Positions 30,924 through 41,135 of a stretch of 53,323 nt of DNA are shown here, in pieces (positions within the stretch are counted from its first letter, which is position 1; each line of letters opens with the position of its first letter). Position numbers and translations under genes: made by a program. The stretch comes from Prasinococcaceae sp. CCMP 1430 (taxonomy: Eukaryota; Prasinodermophyta; Palmophyllophyceae; Prasinococcales; Prasinococcaceae), in NCBI GenBank assembly GCA_013416795.1, contig RQSC01000027.1, forward strand, positions 451,630 to 504,952. The letters are read 5' to 3'. The notes beneath the pieces are model-generated. The model searched no databases and was not told the DNA's origin. It was given only the letters and a program-made list of their open reading frames with translations.

Positions 30924-33567
30924 CTACTTCTTCTTGCCGCGCGTCTTGACGCTCATGGCGATGGGCGTTCCGGCGGTGAGGTTGTAGTACGCCGCGCTCA
31001 GGTGGTCGCGCAGGAAGCCCAGCGCCTCAACCTTGAGCTGCAGCTTGTTGGCGGCAACCCCCAGGCTGCCGTCGGCCAGGAGCTTCTCTTTGACGTCCTT
31101 GATGGTGGCGCGGGCATCGGGGAGCGCGACACTGTACGAGGCGCCACCCTCGCCCGACACCGTCAGCGTGAGCGGCCCAGAATTCGCGGCGAGGAAGTCG
31201 GTCTCGCTCTGCAGCGTCGGGGCTGCGCCCACGCTTGGACCATCCGTCCGCTGGCGTTTAGCAGGCGGCGCGCCTGGCGCGCCTGGCGGTGGCGGCATGC
31301 CAGGCGGACGCATCGGCATTCCGCCCCTGCCAGGAGGGGGGGGCATGCCCATGGGTGGCATCATGCCAGGCGGAGGCGGCATGCCAACGGGTGGCGCCGA
31401 GTTCAGCATTGGCTGCTGCGACAGCATGCGAGCAGTGGCTTGGGCGGCCGCCTGCACGGCACTCAGCTGGGCGGGTGGCGGGCCGGTGGGTGGCTTTGCC
31501 GCCGGCGGTAGAGCTCCTGTGGGTGGCTTGACGGTTGGCGGCGGGGGCAGTACCGTGGGCGGCGCCGTCGGTGCTGCGGGCGGTGGCGGCGGCAACCCCG
31601 CAGCGGCAGCCACGGGCGCCGCCTGCTGCTGCGGCGGCGCTAGGGGTGCAGGTGCCGGGGGCGCCGCCGCCACTCCCACGACCGGCAGCGCGCTGGGCGC
31701 TGGTCGCATCGGCGGGGCAACTGGCGCGGCCCCGGGCTGCGCGGGCGCGCCCCCCGATACTCCGTCCCATGGCTGCGCCGCGGTCGTGTGCTGCGCCTGC
31801 TTGCGGACCATCTCCTCGCGCACAATGGCGCCCATCTCCTCCGCTGTGGAAGCGAAGATGTCCGGGCGGCTCGATGCCAAACCCATGAGGTTCCGTGCCA
31901 CCTCGTCATCGCTTGCCTTCGTCGAGCCCTTCATCTTCGCCAGCATCCTCTCCTTCTGCTCCTTCCACTGCGGGTCGATGAGCGAAATGCGCATGTGCTC
32001 CGCCATCTCGCTGATCCGAATGCGCTCGCCCGTGATGGGCGAGATGACGTACTCCAGGCTCTCGGCGGCCGCCGCACGCTCCTCCGGCCGGCGGTAGTTG
32101 TGAACAATCTTCATCTCAGGCTCCGGGGGGGCCTCCGCAGCGACTGCGGCGGCCTCAGCGCCAGCCTCGGCCGCCTCAGCCGCCACGCCCTCGGCGATCA
32201 TAGCGGCCTCGTCCGCATCGATCGCATGCGGTTCCGCCTGCGTTGCCGGGGTCTGTGTGTCCTCCGCGGCCCGTGGTGGCGGCGGCAACGCACCCACCGG
32301 CTGCCCGCCGGACGGCGGCGGAAGCGCCGCCGCGCCTGAGCCACCAACCCCTGGCGCATCAGGGTTTTGCTGCCGCGCCGCGCGGACGAGCTCGTCCGGT
32401 GCGAGCGGCGCAGGGAGCTCATCATCTTCTTCGTCCTCGAAGTCGATGGTCTCCACCACCACGAAGTCGTGCCAGTCAATCATCGCCATCGCCTGGCGCT
32501 CCTCCTCCGCAAGGTCGTCCGCCTTCTTCTTTCGCTCGGCGGTGACCTTGTCGTACTTCATACGCTGCAGGCACCGCTCGAGGATCTGCGCCCGGTCGGT
32601 ATACTTGTCGCTCTTGAGCGCCTCGACGGCCCCCTTGGGTGGCCTAAGCACGCGCCCGTAGGCGTCGCACAGCGAGGTGAAGAAGGTGAACAACGAGTGA
32701 TTCGGCTTGAGGAAGTTGAATTGCGGGTTCGCGTGCTCGCGCGCGGCGAGCCCCGTAAGGAAACTCTTGCCATTTCGCGCCACGAATTGAGCAGCGAGCT
32801 TGATGACATCCAAGTCGAGCGAGCTCAGACCCTCTGGAACGTTCACAGTGTACAGCTCTCTCTCCGGGGGGGGGATCCCGAGCTCCTCAGACACTGTCTT
32901 TGGGGGCGGGGCGGGCTTGGGCTTTGCCTCGGGCACGGGCGCCAGGCCCTCCCCCACGCGGATGGCGTTGACGCGCTTGCGGTAGAAGGCGTGGTACGGG
33001 TTTTGTGGGACGAGGAAGCCGAACTTGGGGTTGTTCGCTTCCTTCTCAAGGATCCTCGCCTCGAACTCCGGGCCATTGCGCGCCACGAACTGCGCTGTCT
33101 TCTCCACGATGGCTGTTGGTGTGGTACGAGCACAGATGAGCGGCAAGCACCGCCAGGTCAGCGACGAGAACGGCAGCGAGGCACCAAGGCGCGCACCCCC
33201 GCCCGCGCGAACGCGCGCACGCAATCCCAGCGATGAAATGCGCGAGCGAGAGCGCGCTCGCACTACACACGTATGCGCGCGTGCGCGCGCGCGCGCGAGA
33301 GAGAGCACGAGCACAATGCCTGTGGAGCCGTGCACACACGCGCCGAGTCTGCTAGGGTTGAAGTCCTGCGTGCAGGGTTCAGTTGACACGCGCCTGTGCG
33401 CCCGTGGGGGCGCGGTGCGCACCTTTGATGTCCGGGGGCGGGGCAATGACGCCGACCGCAGCTTCTTCGGGCACTACGCCGTCATCGCCCGCGACATCCG
33501 CGCTCACTGCCGGGGCAGCCGCCGCGGCCTTCGGGGCGCCCGAGCCCGGTGCGACGACCAGCGCCAT
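30924..33567 (-). CDS. SF3A1: Splicing factor 3A subunit 1
   Basis: Two exons: 33567-33423 and 33112-30924, giving 777 residues. The 310-bp intron is GTGCGC to CAACAG, and splicing joins PPPDIK to AIVEKTAQFVARNGPEF exactly as in SF3A1/Prp21. Two SURP modules are present: FVARNGPEFEARIL..NNPKFGFL and FVARNGKSFLTGLA..NPQFNFL. Between the C-terminal modules is a block ending in MKIVHNYRRPEER, then ISPITGERI and HMRISLIDPQWKEQKERM. A long Pro/Gly-rich segment precedes a C-terminal ubiquitin-like domain ending in the basic KTRGKKK, the region that contacts U1 snRNA in the human protein. It is part of the SF3a complex of U2 snRNP, needed for branch-site recognition in the nucleus. The architecture and length are complete. 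Confidence 0.95.
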
Positions 33568-33627
33568 CGCCGGTAGGCCGCGCCGTGCCGCACCCGCGCC
33601 TGCGCCCGCACCCGCGCCGTCAAGTCA

Positions 33628-33642
33628 GGGGGGGGGGGGGGG
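33628..33642. repeat. G15 homopolymer
   Basis: Fifteen uninterrupted G on the plus strand, 61 bp upstream of the SF3A1 start. Confidence 0.95.
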
Positions 33643-33907
33643 CAAAGGCGTCTCTAGGAGCAAACCTCGGATGCCCCCCCCGGGGGCGCCCTCGGGCTGC
33701 CTGCGTGGCGCCTGCGCCGCCTGTGCGCGCTGTGGCGCCACGCCCGGGTCGCCCCGCGCGCGCTGCATAGCGTGCATGCAGTTTGACAGCGACTTAACCC
33801 TAACCCAACCACAAAACCTTCAGCAGAGTACGTGAGGTTCTGATCCTAACCGGTAGGAAGGCCGGCGCCACAGCCACGGCGGCTGGGCGAGGGGCGGGCC
33901 AGGGGGT

Positions 33908-33930
33908 GGTGTGTGTGTGTGCGTGTGTGG
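33908..33930. repeat. (GT)n microsatellite
   Basis: GT repeat with one GC interruption, in the region upstream of SF3A1. Confidence 0.85.
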
Positions 33931-34075
33931 AGGGGCGAAGGGCGTGCGACTGGCTGCGGCGCGGCGGTGCCTGTCGCGAGCGAGTGCAGCAGTCCACGGC
34001 AGCGCCACACCCACATTACGGCCCCGACCAGCAGGGGGCGCGCGCTGGCAAGCCGCTCGCATAACTCTCCCTGTG

Positions 34076-35048
34076 CTACTCCTTAGGGGGGGGCTTGTAC
34101 CTGAGGATGGCGTCTGAGAGCTCCTCACGGGTGGGTTTCTGCGGAAAGGTCTTGATAACACGGTACTCCTCGGTCCGTTTCGTGACGTTGAAGCGTTTGT
34201 ACACCTGCCAGTCGTGGTCGTGCGCGCGGCGCAGCGCGCCGTAGATGGGATGGAACAAGGGCTTGTTGTACACCAGACGGAAGTGGTATATCTCCTCGAA
34301 GCTCGCCGCATACTCGCGACGCTCTGCGCGGCCGCGAACGCCCATCAGTCCTTCAGCGCTCGGGATATCAGCCAGCTTGTCGTTGAGTAGGAAAACTTGC
34401 GTGCCCTGCGCCTCAGCGCGCTCCACGAGCGCCTCGAGCGCCGGCATTATCGCGGCGCCCTTGATGTTCTGCGGCGCGATGACGATCACCACGTGGTCGT
34501 CCGGCAGCAGCTCGTCGGCGTCGAGAGCGCCGATCCGCACGCGTGGCACATCACCCGCAACGAGCTCGACACCGTCCACCTCATCCCATTCCATCATGTC
34601 TAGCAGCCGCCGCACACCGCTCAGCTGCAGCGGCAGGCCCTGAAAAACGCCTCGCCCCATCGACCCTTGAACAACGACGCGCACGTTGCGCCCCTGTGCC
34701 GTCGCTACCTCGGTCGCCATGCAGCGCACCAGCTCCAGAAGCGTGCCCACGCGGTACCTGCAGAGCGCGGCGTAGCGGATAGCGTCAGCCGCAGCGGCGG
34801 AGCGTTTGCGCGGCAGCGCAGCACCTCACACGTCCAGGCCTCGGTGACGCCCTGCGCACAGCGAGCGGCGCGCGGCGCCCACGGAGAACGTACACGTCGG
34901 TCTCGGTGTTGAGCTCCGTCCACTCGCACCAAAGCCGCCCACGCGGCACACCGTCGGCGACCGCCGCCGCGAAGGACGCCACGACGTCCGCGTAGAAGAG
35001 CTGCCGCGTGGAACGCGAGTGGGGCGTGGTGTTCAACCGCACCGGCAC
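34076..35048 (-). CDS. DUF1995 (LPA3-like) plastid protein, 5' end unresolved
   Basis: Two exons: about 35048-34894 and 34757-34076. The intron (34893-34758, 136 bp) is GTACGT to CTGCAG and splices TELNTETDV to YRVGTLLELVR. Family landmarks are the ELN..DVYR start, VIVIAPQNIKG, LEALVERAEAQGTQVFLLNDKL, a YHFRLVYNKP segment and PTREELSDAI near the end. In plants such proteins are plastid-targeted, and LPA3 aids photosystem II assembly; the role here is inferred from the family. The first exon starts before 35048: the frame continues upstream (AAPEAFEVPVRLN) but has no ATG, so a transit-peptide exon is probably unplaced. About 278 residues are readable. Confidence 0.75.
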
Positions 35049-35715
35049 CTCGAAGGCCTCGGGCGCCGCTACCGCCAGAGCTGCCGCACGCCGCGCGCGA
35101 CAGCGGCGGCGCGCCAGCGCGCGCGCGGGCAGGGCGCCTCCCCTGCGCGCGCGCGCCGCGGCACGCCCGCCGCGAAACCGCCGGCGACGGCCTCGGCCCT
35201 CTTCGGGTTACAACTTTTAAGGGTTTTGTCAGGGTTTCACGCGCACGCGCGCGCGCCCCCCCTCCCCCCGCTCCGCGGGAGCGTGAACGGCCGCAGCAAC
35301 CCAGTCTTTCCCCCGCCATCCGGCGGCCATCAAATCGGCGATACGACGCCTGTCCCTCCAAAATCCGGTTGTTTCGCTTGGGTCCCCGCCCGCGCGGGCG
35401 CGGGCGCCGGGCGACCCCGCCCGGCCGGCCGGTCACCCGCCCCGTAATAGGATTTTCCATGCGCTCCTCCTCCGCCCCCTGATGAATGATGACGAGCGCA
35501 CGCACAGCGCAACGCCCGTCAAAACGCACGGGGCGAAACGCATGGGGGGAATCGACTTTCGATCGTTATGTACCATCAGTACTTTTTCGCCTAAACCCAA
35601 AGTCGGATGGATCGAGCGGCCACACGTGGATTTGACGTACCGGTGGAAGGAAGCGCGGAGTGTTCAGGGGCGCGGTTGTGCGGGTGGGTGGGTGGCTCGA
35701 CCTTCCTAGCCTCAC
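35049..35715. promoter_or_regulatory. Divergent region between the DUF1995 and FAX-type genes
   Basis: About 670 bp. The left part probably encodes the missing N-terminus of the DUF1995 protein. TTTTAAGGGTTTTGTCAGGG near 35214-35233 is a telo-box-like, less GC-rich element. A second patch at about 35560-35600 may be the FAX-type promoter. No further gene seen. Confidence 0.35.
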
Positions 35716-36183
35716 ATGGACACGCATGTCCAGCGTGAAGGCACGGGGGCGCGCGCGGTCGCGGCAGCAGGCGCGGCGCCCGCAGGCGGCGAGGCGGTGC
35801 GAGTGGCCGTGTCGAAGCCGCGCCACGCCGTGCTTCATGATTTCTGCATGACCATCCCGTACGGGGCCGTGCTCGCGATCGGCGGTGCGCTCTTTGCGGT
35901 CGGCGCGCTTGCAAAGATCGGTGCACTTTCTGCTGGTGCGGTCGTCGCCGCCAACGGCGCGCTCTCGCTCAAGACTTGGAAGCGGGGGGGGAACTGCACA
36001 ATCAACACGGCCGCGACAGCCCTGATCAGTGGTGCCGCGGCGTGGTGGTTCTGTGCCGCGCAGCGCGCCGCTGGCATGGCCCCGGCAGCCGCGTGGGCGA
36101 TGGCAGCAGTCAGCGCCGCGATGGGCGCGTTTGCCGTGTACCACATTGCGGCGGGTGGCAACCCGCCTCCTAAGAAGCGGTGA
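35716..36183 (+). CDS. FAX/TMEM14 family membrane protein (plastid fatty acid export type)
   Basis: 155 residues from ATG 35716. A short N-terminal region (about 40 residues) precedes the Tmemb_14 domain: LHDFCMTIPYGAVLAIGGALF, a second helix rich in small residues, NGALSLKTWKRGG, then two more helices, and the C-terminal GGNPPPKKR that is typical of plant FAX proteins. FAX1 moves free fatty acids across the plastid inner envelope; other FAX members act in plastid or ER membranes. The N-terminus is short for a transit peptide but is Ala/Arg rich. The class is secure; the exact member and membrane are inferred. Confidence 0.8.
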   Translation: MDTHVQREGTGARAVAAAGAAPAGGEAVRVAVSKPRHAVLHDFCMTIPYGAVLAIGGALFAVGALAKIGALSAGAVVAANGALSLKTWKRGGNCTINTAATALISGAAAWWFCAAQRAAGMAPAAAWAMAAVSAAMGAFAVYHIAAGGNPPPKKR

Positions 36184-36574
36184 TCGCACCCGCATAGCGC
36201 TCGAGGAAGGGCGAGGGCGGCGAGGCGATACAGATTCCGCTCCTCTCCAGCCCGGGCGCGCTGCGGGCGCATGGTGCCCACGCAGAAGGGCCAGTCCTGG
36301 TGCGTCACCACGCCTTTTTTGTACACAAGCACAGGTACCAGTACAGTAACTCGCTCGGCTACGATGCAGCTCTATTTTCTTTTCATGCCGGCGGTTGCGC
36401 GCCACCCAAGCGCTCCGAGCTGCGCCAAAAAGGCCACGTGGGCGTCCCGCTCTCGTTGTGTTGCTCGACGCGCGTGTGTGCCAACCAAAATTACATTGAG
36501 CGCACCATGTGGCGGCCGGCAAATACGTCAGAGCTGGAGCGCGCGGACGCAGGCGTACCACATTGGTCAGGGCA
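36184..36574. other. Convergent 3' region between the FAX-type gene and NUP50
   Basis: 391 bp. Contains ACCAGTACAGTAAC near 36340 and less GC-rich sequence to about 36500. No gene seen; probably 3' untranslated sequence. Confidence 0.35.
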
Positions 36575-38521
36575 TCACTCGCCACCAGGTTTCTCACTGG
36601 CAGCTGCGTGGGCGTCCTTGCCTTCGCCTTCATCGCCAGACTCTTTGTGGACGACCTGCACCATGCCCTTGCTCTTGGGTTTGTCGCCTGCGCCAGCGGT
36701 GGTGGCCCCCGCACCGCCCGAGCCAACGCCGGCCTCGATGTCCTTCTCGGCAGCGCCCTCGCCCTCACCTTGACCTCCCTTGACCACGGTCGGCTCTTCG
36801 TTCGCGGTAGCTTCGCCCTGGCGAACGTTCTTCTTGTTCTCTTCGAGGAGCTGAAAGAGAAGTTCGGCCTTTCCCTGCTCCCGCAGGCGCACGGCGTACG
36901 TGCACAGATCCTCCGACTTGCTGTTGCCCTCACCCCCGGCCTGCGCGACCCCGCTCGTCACGCCGGCGTGGTTGACCACGGCGAACGTGACGCCGCGGCC
37001 CTCCATTTTGCTGACAGTCATTTCGGGCCAGAGGTTGGCGTTGAGGAGGAGCTTTCCACTGCCCTTGGCACGCATCACGAGCCGCGCCTGGCCGTCGGTG
37101 TCGATGTTGAGGCGCATGTTGCCGTTCAGCGCGCGCGTGTTCCAGCGCGCGTCCTTGAACTCGAAGAGTGCTGCGTCGACCGCCAGCAGCACGCGCTCGC
37201 TCTCCTCGCCGGTCACAATCTGTTGCGGGCCTTCGGAGAAACGCGATATGCCCGAAGCACCACCCCCTATGCCCCCACCGATAGTAGCGGCGGCAGTGCT
37301 GTTGTTTGCACTGGTCGTGTACAGCGCCACCGGGTTACCCTTGTTCTGCCCAAAGCGGCTGTCCAGGGAGGGGTGGCTGTCGCCAGTCTCCACACTGGTG
37401 GCACCGGCGAGGCCTGCGCTGGGCACCGCGCTCGGGCCGGCCACCGTGCCCGCGCCGCCACTGTGCTGCTGCTGCTGCTTCTCACCGCTGAAGGCGTTCG
37501 GCAGCTGGCTCTGGCGCTCGAAGGCGTTCCCACCGGTGGCTGCGGCGGCTAGGCCGCCACCGGTGATGCCGCCGAAAGCTGCAGAGCCACCGCCCCCCCC
37601 AGCACCGCATGTTGTGTTGGCCGTTGCAGCAGTCACGATCGTTGCAGCCGCCGGCTTGGGCGCTGTGGCAGCAGGTTCGACTGCGGTTGCCGCAGCGTCC
37701 TGCGCGGGCGCGGAGCTCACGGCACCATCACCCGCCGGGCGCTCGACGGGCTCCACTGTCGCATTGCTCGGCTCGCCGACTGGAGTCTTGAACGCCTCGG
37801 CTGCCTCCTCCTTCTGATCGCTGGCACCGCTGCCCGCGGGGCCACGAATTGCAGCCGGGCCGGCGGTCTTGCTGAGCGTCGGCTTGAGCGCGCCGGGCGA
37901 CACGAAACCAGAAGCGACGCTGAGCGCTGCACCCCCGCCCTTCTTGTCGCCCTCCGCCGTCTCCTTGGAGGTGCCTGGTGCCGCGGCCGCCGCGCCGGCG
38001 GCGGCACCGGCGGCAGGCGCGCCGAACAGGGGGACTGGAAAGCCGCCTCCAATACCACTGCTGCCTCCGATCCCAATCTTGCCGCTCGCACCGAGTGCCG
38101 CAAACGGGTTTGCGGGCGCAGGCGCAGTCGCCCCACTCGCGCTAGCGCCGGCGCCGGCGCCGGCCGTGGCGCCGGCACCAGCGGCAACGGCAGTGGGTGG
38201 GCGCAGAGCAGCGAACGGGTTGGACGCCCCTGCCGCCGAGGCAAACTTGGACGCCGCAAAAGGGTTCACCGGCGCTCCCGCCCCGCTACCGGGCTTGCTG
38301 ATGGGCGCGGGCATGGGCAGCGTCGCCCCGGCAAGCTTGGCCGGCCGCTTCGCCCTGACGATCTTGCGCCGCGCGAGCTCCTCCTCGGACGCCTTCTCCC
38401 AGCCCCCCTCGCCACCGGTGTCAGACTCTCGCTCGCCATCGGAGTCGCGCTCCGCGCCATCGTCCTTGGTCAGCTGCCGCTCCGCTACCCGCTTCTTGCG
38501 CGGGCCGCCGTCGTCGCCCAT
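36575..38521 (-). CDS. NUP50: Nucleoporin Nup50-like with RanBP1 domain
   Basis: 648 residues from ATG 38521. The N-terminus (KKRVAERQLTKDD, then KASEEELARRKIVRAKRP) resembles the importin-alpha-binding segment of Nup50/Nup2. The middle is Ala/Gly rich with repeated NPFAAL and SKFASA units and few true FG motifs. A Ran-binding domain spans about residues 460-590: GEESERVLLAVDAALFEF, ARWNTRALNGNMRLNI, ARLVMRAKGSGKLLLNANLWPEM and a closing LLFQLLEENKKN. A Ser/Gly/Glu-rich tail follows. Nup50 promotes release of importin-alpha cargo at the nuclear basket. The N-terminal motif together with the RanBP1 domain makes Nup50 more likely than RanBP3. Confidence 0.8.
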   Translation of the reverse strand: MGDDGGPRKKRVAERQLTKDDGAERDSDGERESDTGGEGGWEKASEEELARRKIVRAKRPAKLAGATLPMPAPISKPGSGAGAPVNPFAASKFASAAGASNPFAALRPPTAVAAGAGATAGAGAGASASGATAPAPANPFAALGASGKIGIGGSSGIGGGFPVPLFGAPAAGAAAGAAAAAPGTSKETAEGDKKGGGAALSVASGFVSPGALKPTLSKTAGPAAIRGPAGSGASDQKEEAAEAFKTPVGEPSNATVEPVERPAGDGAVSSAPAQDAAATAVEPAATAPKPAAATIVTAATANTTCGAGGGGGSAAFGGITGGGLAAAATGGNAFERQSQLPNAFSGEKQQQQHSGGAGTVAGPSAVPSAGLAGATSVETGDSHPSLDSRFGQNKGNPVALYTTSANNSTAAATIGGGIGGGASGISRFSEGPQQIVTGEESERVLLAVDAALFEFKDARWNTRALNGNMRLNIDTDGQARLVMRAKGSGKLLLNANLWPEMTVSKMEGRGVTFAVVNHAGVTSGVAQAGGEGNSKSEDLCTYAVRLREQGKAELLFQLLEENKKNVRQGEATANEEPTVVKGGQGEGEGAAEKDIEAGVGSGGAGATTAGAGDKPKSKGMVQVVHKESGDEGEGKDAHAAASEKPGGE

Positions 38522-39194
38522 CGCCGCCGCGCCGCGCGCGCCGTGAGGCGGCTGCGTGTTCGCTCGCGACGCCCTTTTTCGCAAGCGCCCGCTCCCCGCT
38601 CCTCCGCCCTCCCGCCCACGCGCCCGCGCGCGCGCGCCGCGCGCGCCCGCGCGCGCGCGAAAAAGGCGTGATTGATTTTTTTTCCTCCGCGCGGCCGCGC
38701 CAATCCCCACCCCACCGCCCACGCGAAATGCGCGTTCCGAGAAACGGGAACCGCCTGGTGCTCCCGCCGCACCGCGCGCGTCGAGCAGCAGGCTCGTCCC
38801 TCCGCACCCCAGGGCCGAATCCACTTTGCGTCGAACTCCCCGCTGCGCTTGCGCAGCGCAGGCCGGGACGACCGCCCCGGTCGAGGGCGAAAACGCGGAG
38901 GACGGGCGCGCGCGCGACCGTCCGTTTTTCACGCGCTTTTTTCGGCGGCGCGTCCGGCGCCGCGATGTGATATCTCCTGCCGCCCCCCTTTAAAAAAACT
39001 TTTTAAAATGCAAGAAAATAAATAAAAGAAAAAAGGGAAGCGCGCCGCAGCGTGTCGGCTGTCGCGGCGACGCGCCGGCGCGGCGCGCCATCACTTCGCA
39101 CGCGGAGTGGGCCTCGAACAGGGGGCGCGAGCCGCGCGGCCCACCCGCCCGGCGTCCCGCCACGCCGGGGGCCGCCACCGCGGAGGAGTCTGCC
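38522..39194. promoter_or_regulatory. Divergent promoter region between NUP50 and NAE1
   Basis: About 670 bp. Two T/A-rich patches (about 38665-38685 and 38985-39045, including TTTAAAAAAACTTTTTAAAATG) stand out in otherwise very GC-rich DNA. Shared promoter inferred. No gene seen. Confidence 0.4.
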
Positions 39195-41033
39195 ATGGCG
39201 CTGACTGGCGCCCCTGCCTCGGCGATCCCCGCCGATCCCGCAGGCGCGGGATCGGTCGGCGCGGGAGGAGGCGGCGGCGCACCCAAGCCCGTGCAGCAGA
39301 GTGACAAGCGCAAGCGATTCGACCGCCAGCTGCGCATCTGGGGCGAGCACGGGCAGGCGGCGCTCGAGGATGCTCACGTGTGCCTACTGGGTGCGGGACC
39401 GACGGTGCGTGGCGCCCGCGCCGCGGCTCGTCTGCATGTGCGCAGTGGTGCGCATGCCGTGCCCCAGCGGGCCGAACAGGCGGGCGCGAGCAAGCGCGCT
39501 GGCCTCGAGCTCTGGCGCTGACGCCGCACACGCGCACTGCTGGTGGACGTACTGAAGGGCACGGAGACCCTCAAGAACCTGGTGCTGGGTGGCATTGGCG
39601 CATTCACCGTGGTCGACATCGCGCGGGTGGAGCCGCGCGATCTGGGAAACAACTGGTTGCTCGCGGCGGGGAGTGTGGGCGCGTCGCGGGCGGAACTCGC
39701 GTGCTCGGCGCTCCACGAGCTCAACGAGGCAGTCGAGGGCGCATTCGTCGAGGAGAGCACGCGCACCCTGCTCGATGCCCGCCCCGAATTCTTCAAGGCC
39801 TTTACGTTGGTCATCGCCACGCAAGAGTGTGAGCAGACGCTGGTGAAGCTCGACGAGGTCTGCCGGCGGGAGGGGGTACCACTGCTGGCGGCGCGGTCGT
39901 ACGGCCTGCTGGGATCCCTCAGGGTGTCCAAGTCGGAGCACTGCGTGGTGGAGGCCAAGCCGGACAGTGAGGTGGAGGATCTGCGGCTACATTCGCCTTG
40001 GGAGGAGCTTGAGGCATTTGTGCGCGAGTTCAGGCTCGGCGAGCTTGATGATGCCACGCATGCGCACGTGCCCTTCGCTGTGCTTCTTGTGCAAGCGATG
40101 CAGGAATACAAGGCGAGCAACAATGGTGAGCTTCCCAAGACGTCAAAGGAGAAAGCAGCCGTCAAGGACGCCCTGCGACAACTCGGGCGACGGATCGACC
40201 AGGAGAATGTGCGCGAGGCCGTGGCAGGTGCGTACAAAGCGTGGACGGTTGTGTCCATACCCTCGGACCTGCGAGCGCTGCTGGAGGTCGCCTCGACCGT
40301 CGGTACTGCTCCCGACGCCCCGCAGTTCTGGCTGCTCGCGGCTGCGCTCGGGCGCTTCGTGGAGAAGGAGGGCAACGGCAGGCTGCCCCTCGAGGGCTCA
40401 ATCCCTGACATGACGAGCACGACGGAGTTTTATCTCAAGCTGCAGCGCATCTACCAAGACAAGGCCCGCGCGGACGCTGAGGCAGTGCTCGGACACGCGC
40501 GCTCAATCCTCGTCGAGGCCGGCGTGAGCCCCGAGAGCATCCAGTACGACACTGTGCGTGTCTTCTGCAAGAATGCGCACCACCTGAGCGTCACGCGCTA
40601 CCGCACGCTGGCAGAAGAGACTGGTAGCGAGACCTGCGATGTGGAAGCCGTCGGCAAGCTGCTAGCGTCTGAGGACAGCGTGCTGAACGCCAGTGCGTAC
40701 GTCCTTCTGCGTTCGTGCGACAAATTTGAGGAGAGCTACAACCGCTTGCCAGGTGTCTTCGATAGCGAAATCGACGAGGACGTGTCTCGTCTCAAGTCGA
40801 TCGCCGCTTCGCTGCTCACACAGTGCTACGGCGTGAACAACGCGGGAGTAGACGAGGACCTGCTCTGCGAAGTGGTGCGCTTCGGCGGATCCGAGCTCCA
40901 CGCCGTGGCCAGCGTGATGGGTGGCATTGCAGCGCAGGAGGCCATCAAGCTGCTCACATGCCAATTCGTGCCGCTGGCAGGGACGCTCATCTACAATGCC
41001 ATCAACTCGACCAGCACGGTCATAACGCTGTGA
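39195..41033 (+). CDS. NAE1: NEDD8-activating enzyme E1 regulatory subunit (NAE1/AXR1)
   Basis: Two exons: 39195-39404 and 39558-41033, giving 561 residues (typical family length about 530-540). The 153-bp intron is GTGCGT to CTGAAG; splicing joins VCLLGAGPT to [14 protein letters not shown], the invariant nucleotide-fold start. Other landmarks are [34 protein letters not shown], and at the end [19 protein letters not shown] then [10 protein letters not shown]. The subunit lacks the catalytic cysteine and pairs with UBA3 to activate NEDD8 for cullin modification. The N-terminal 30 residues are a Gly/Ala-rich extension. It converges on GPAA1 with 102 bp between stops. Confidence 0.95.
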
Positions 41034-41116
41034 TCCATCGAGCCGAGCCGCGCACATCTGTACAGTATTTTCTCGTCTGCGCGGGCGCTGCGCGGGCGGC
41101 GCCCCTGTTGATACAC

Positions 41117-41127
41117 TGTAATTTACA
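41117..41127. terminator. Two-way TGTAA/TTTACA 3' end element
   Basis: TGTAA on the plus strand (41117-41121), 84 bases after NAE1. TGTAAA on the minus strand (41127-41122), 9 bases after the GPAA1 stop. The two are adjacent, so one 11-bp block can serve both convergent genes. Confidence 0.45.
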
Positions 41128-41135
41128 TCCGTCCG

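Larger units (their letters stand above)
33568..34075. promoter_or_regulatory. Intergenic region upstream of SF3A1
   Basis: 508 bp between SF3A1 and the DUF1995 gene, both on the minus strand. It contains G15 (33628-33642), TTAACCCTAACCC near 33796 and a (GT)n run at 33908-33930. Promoter of SF3A1 inferred; no gene seen. Confidence 0.35.

Noticed and set aside
33791-33810. Telomere-like TTAACCCTAACCC
   Set aside because: Fewer than three units, internal to the window and flanked by genes. Not a telomere or clear telomere relic.
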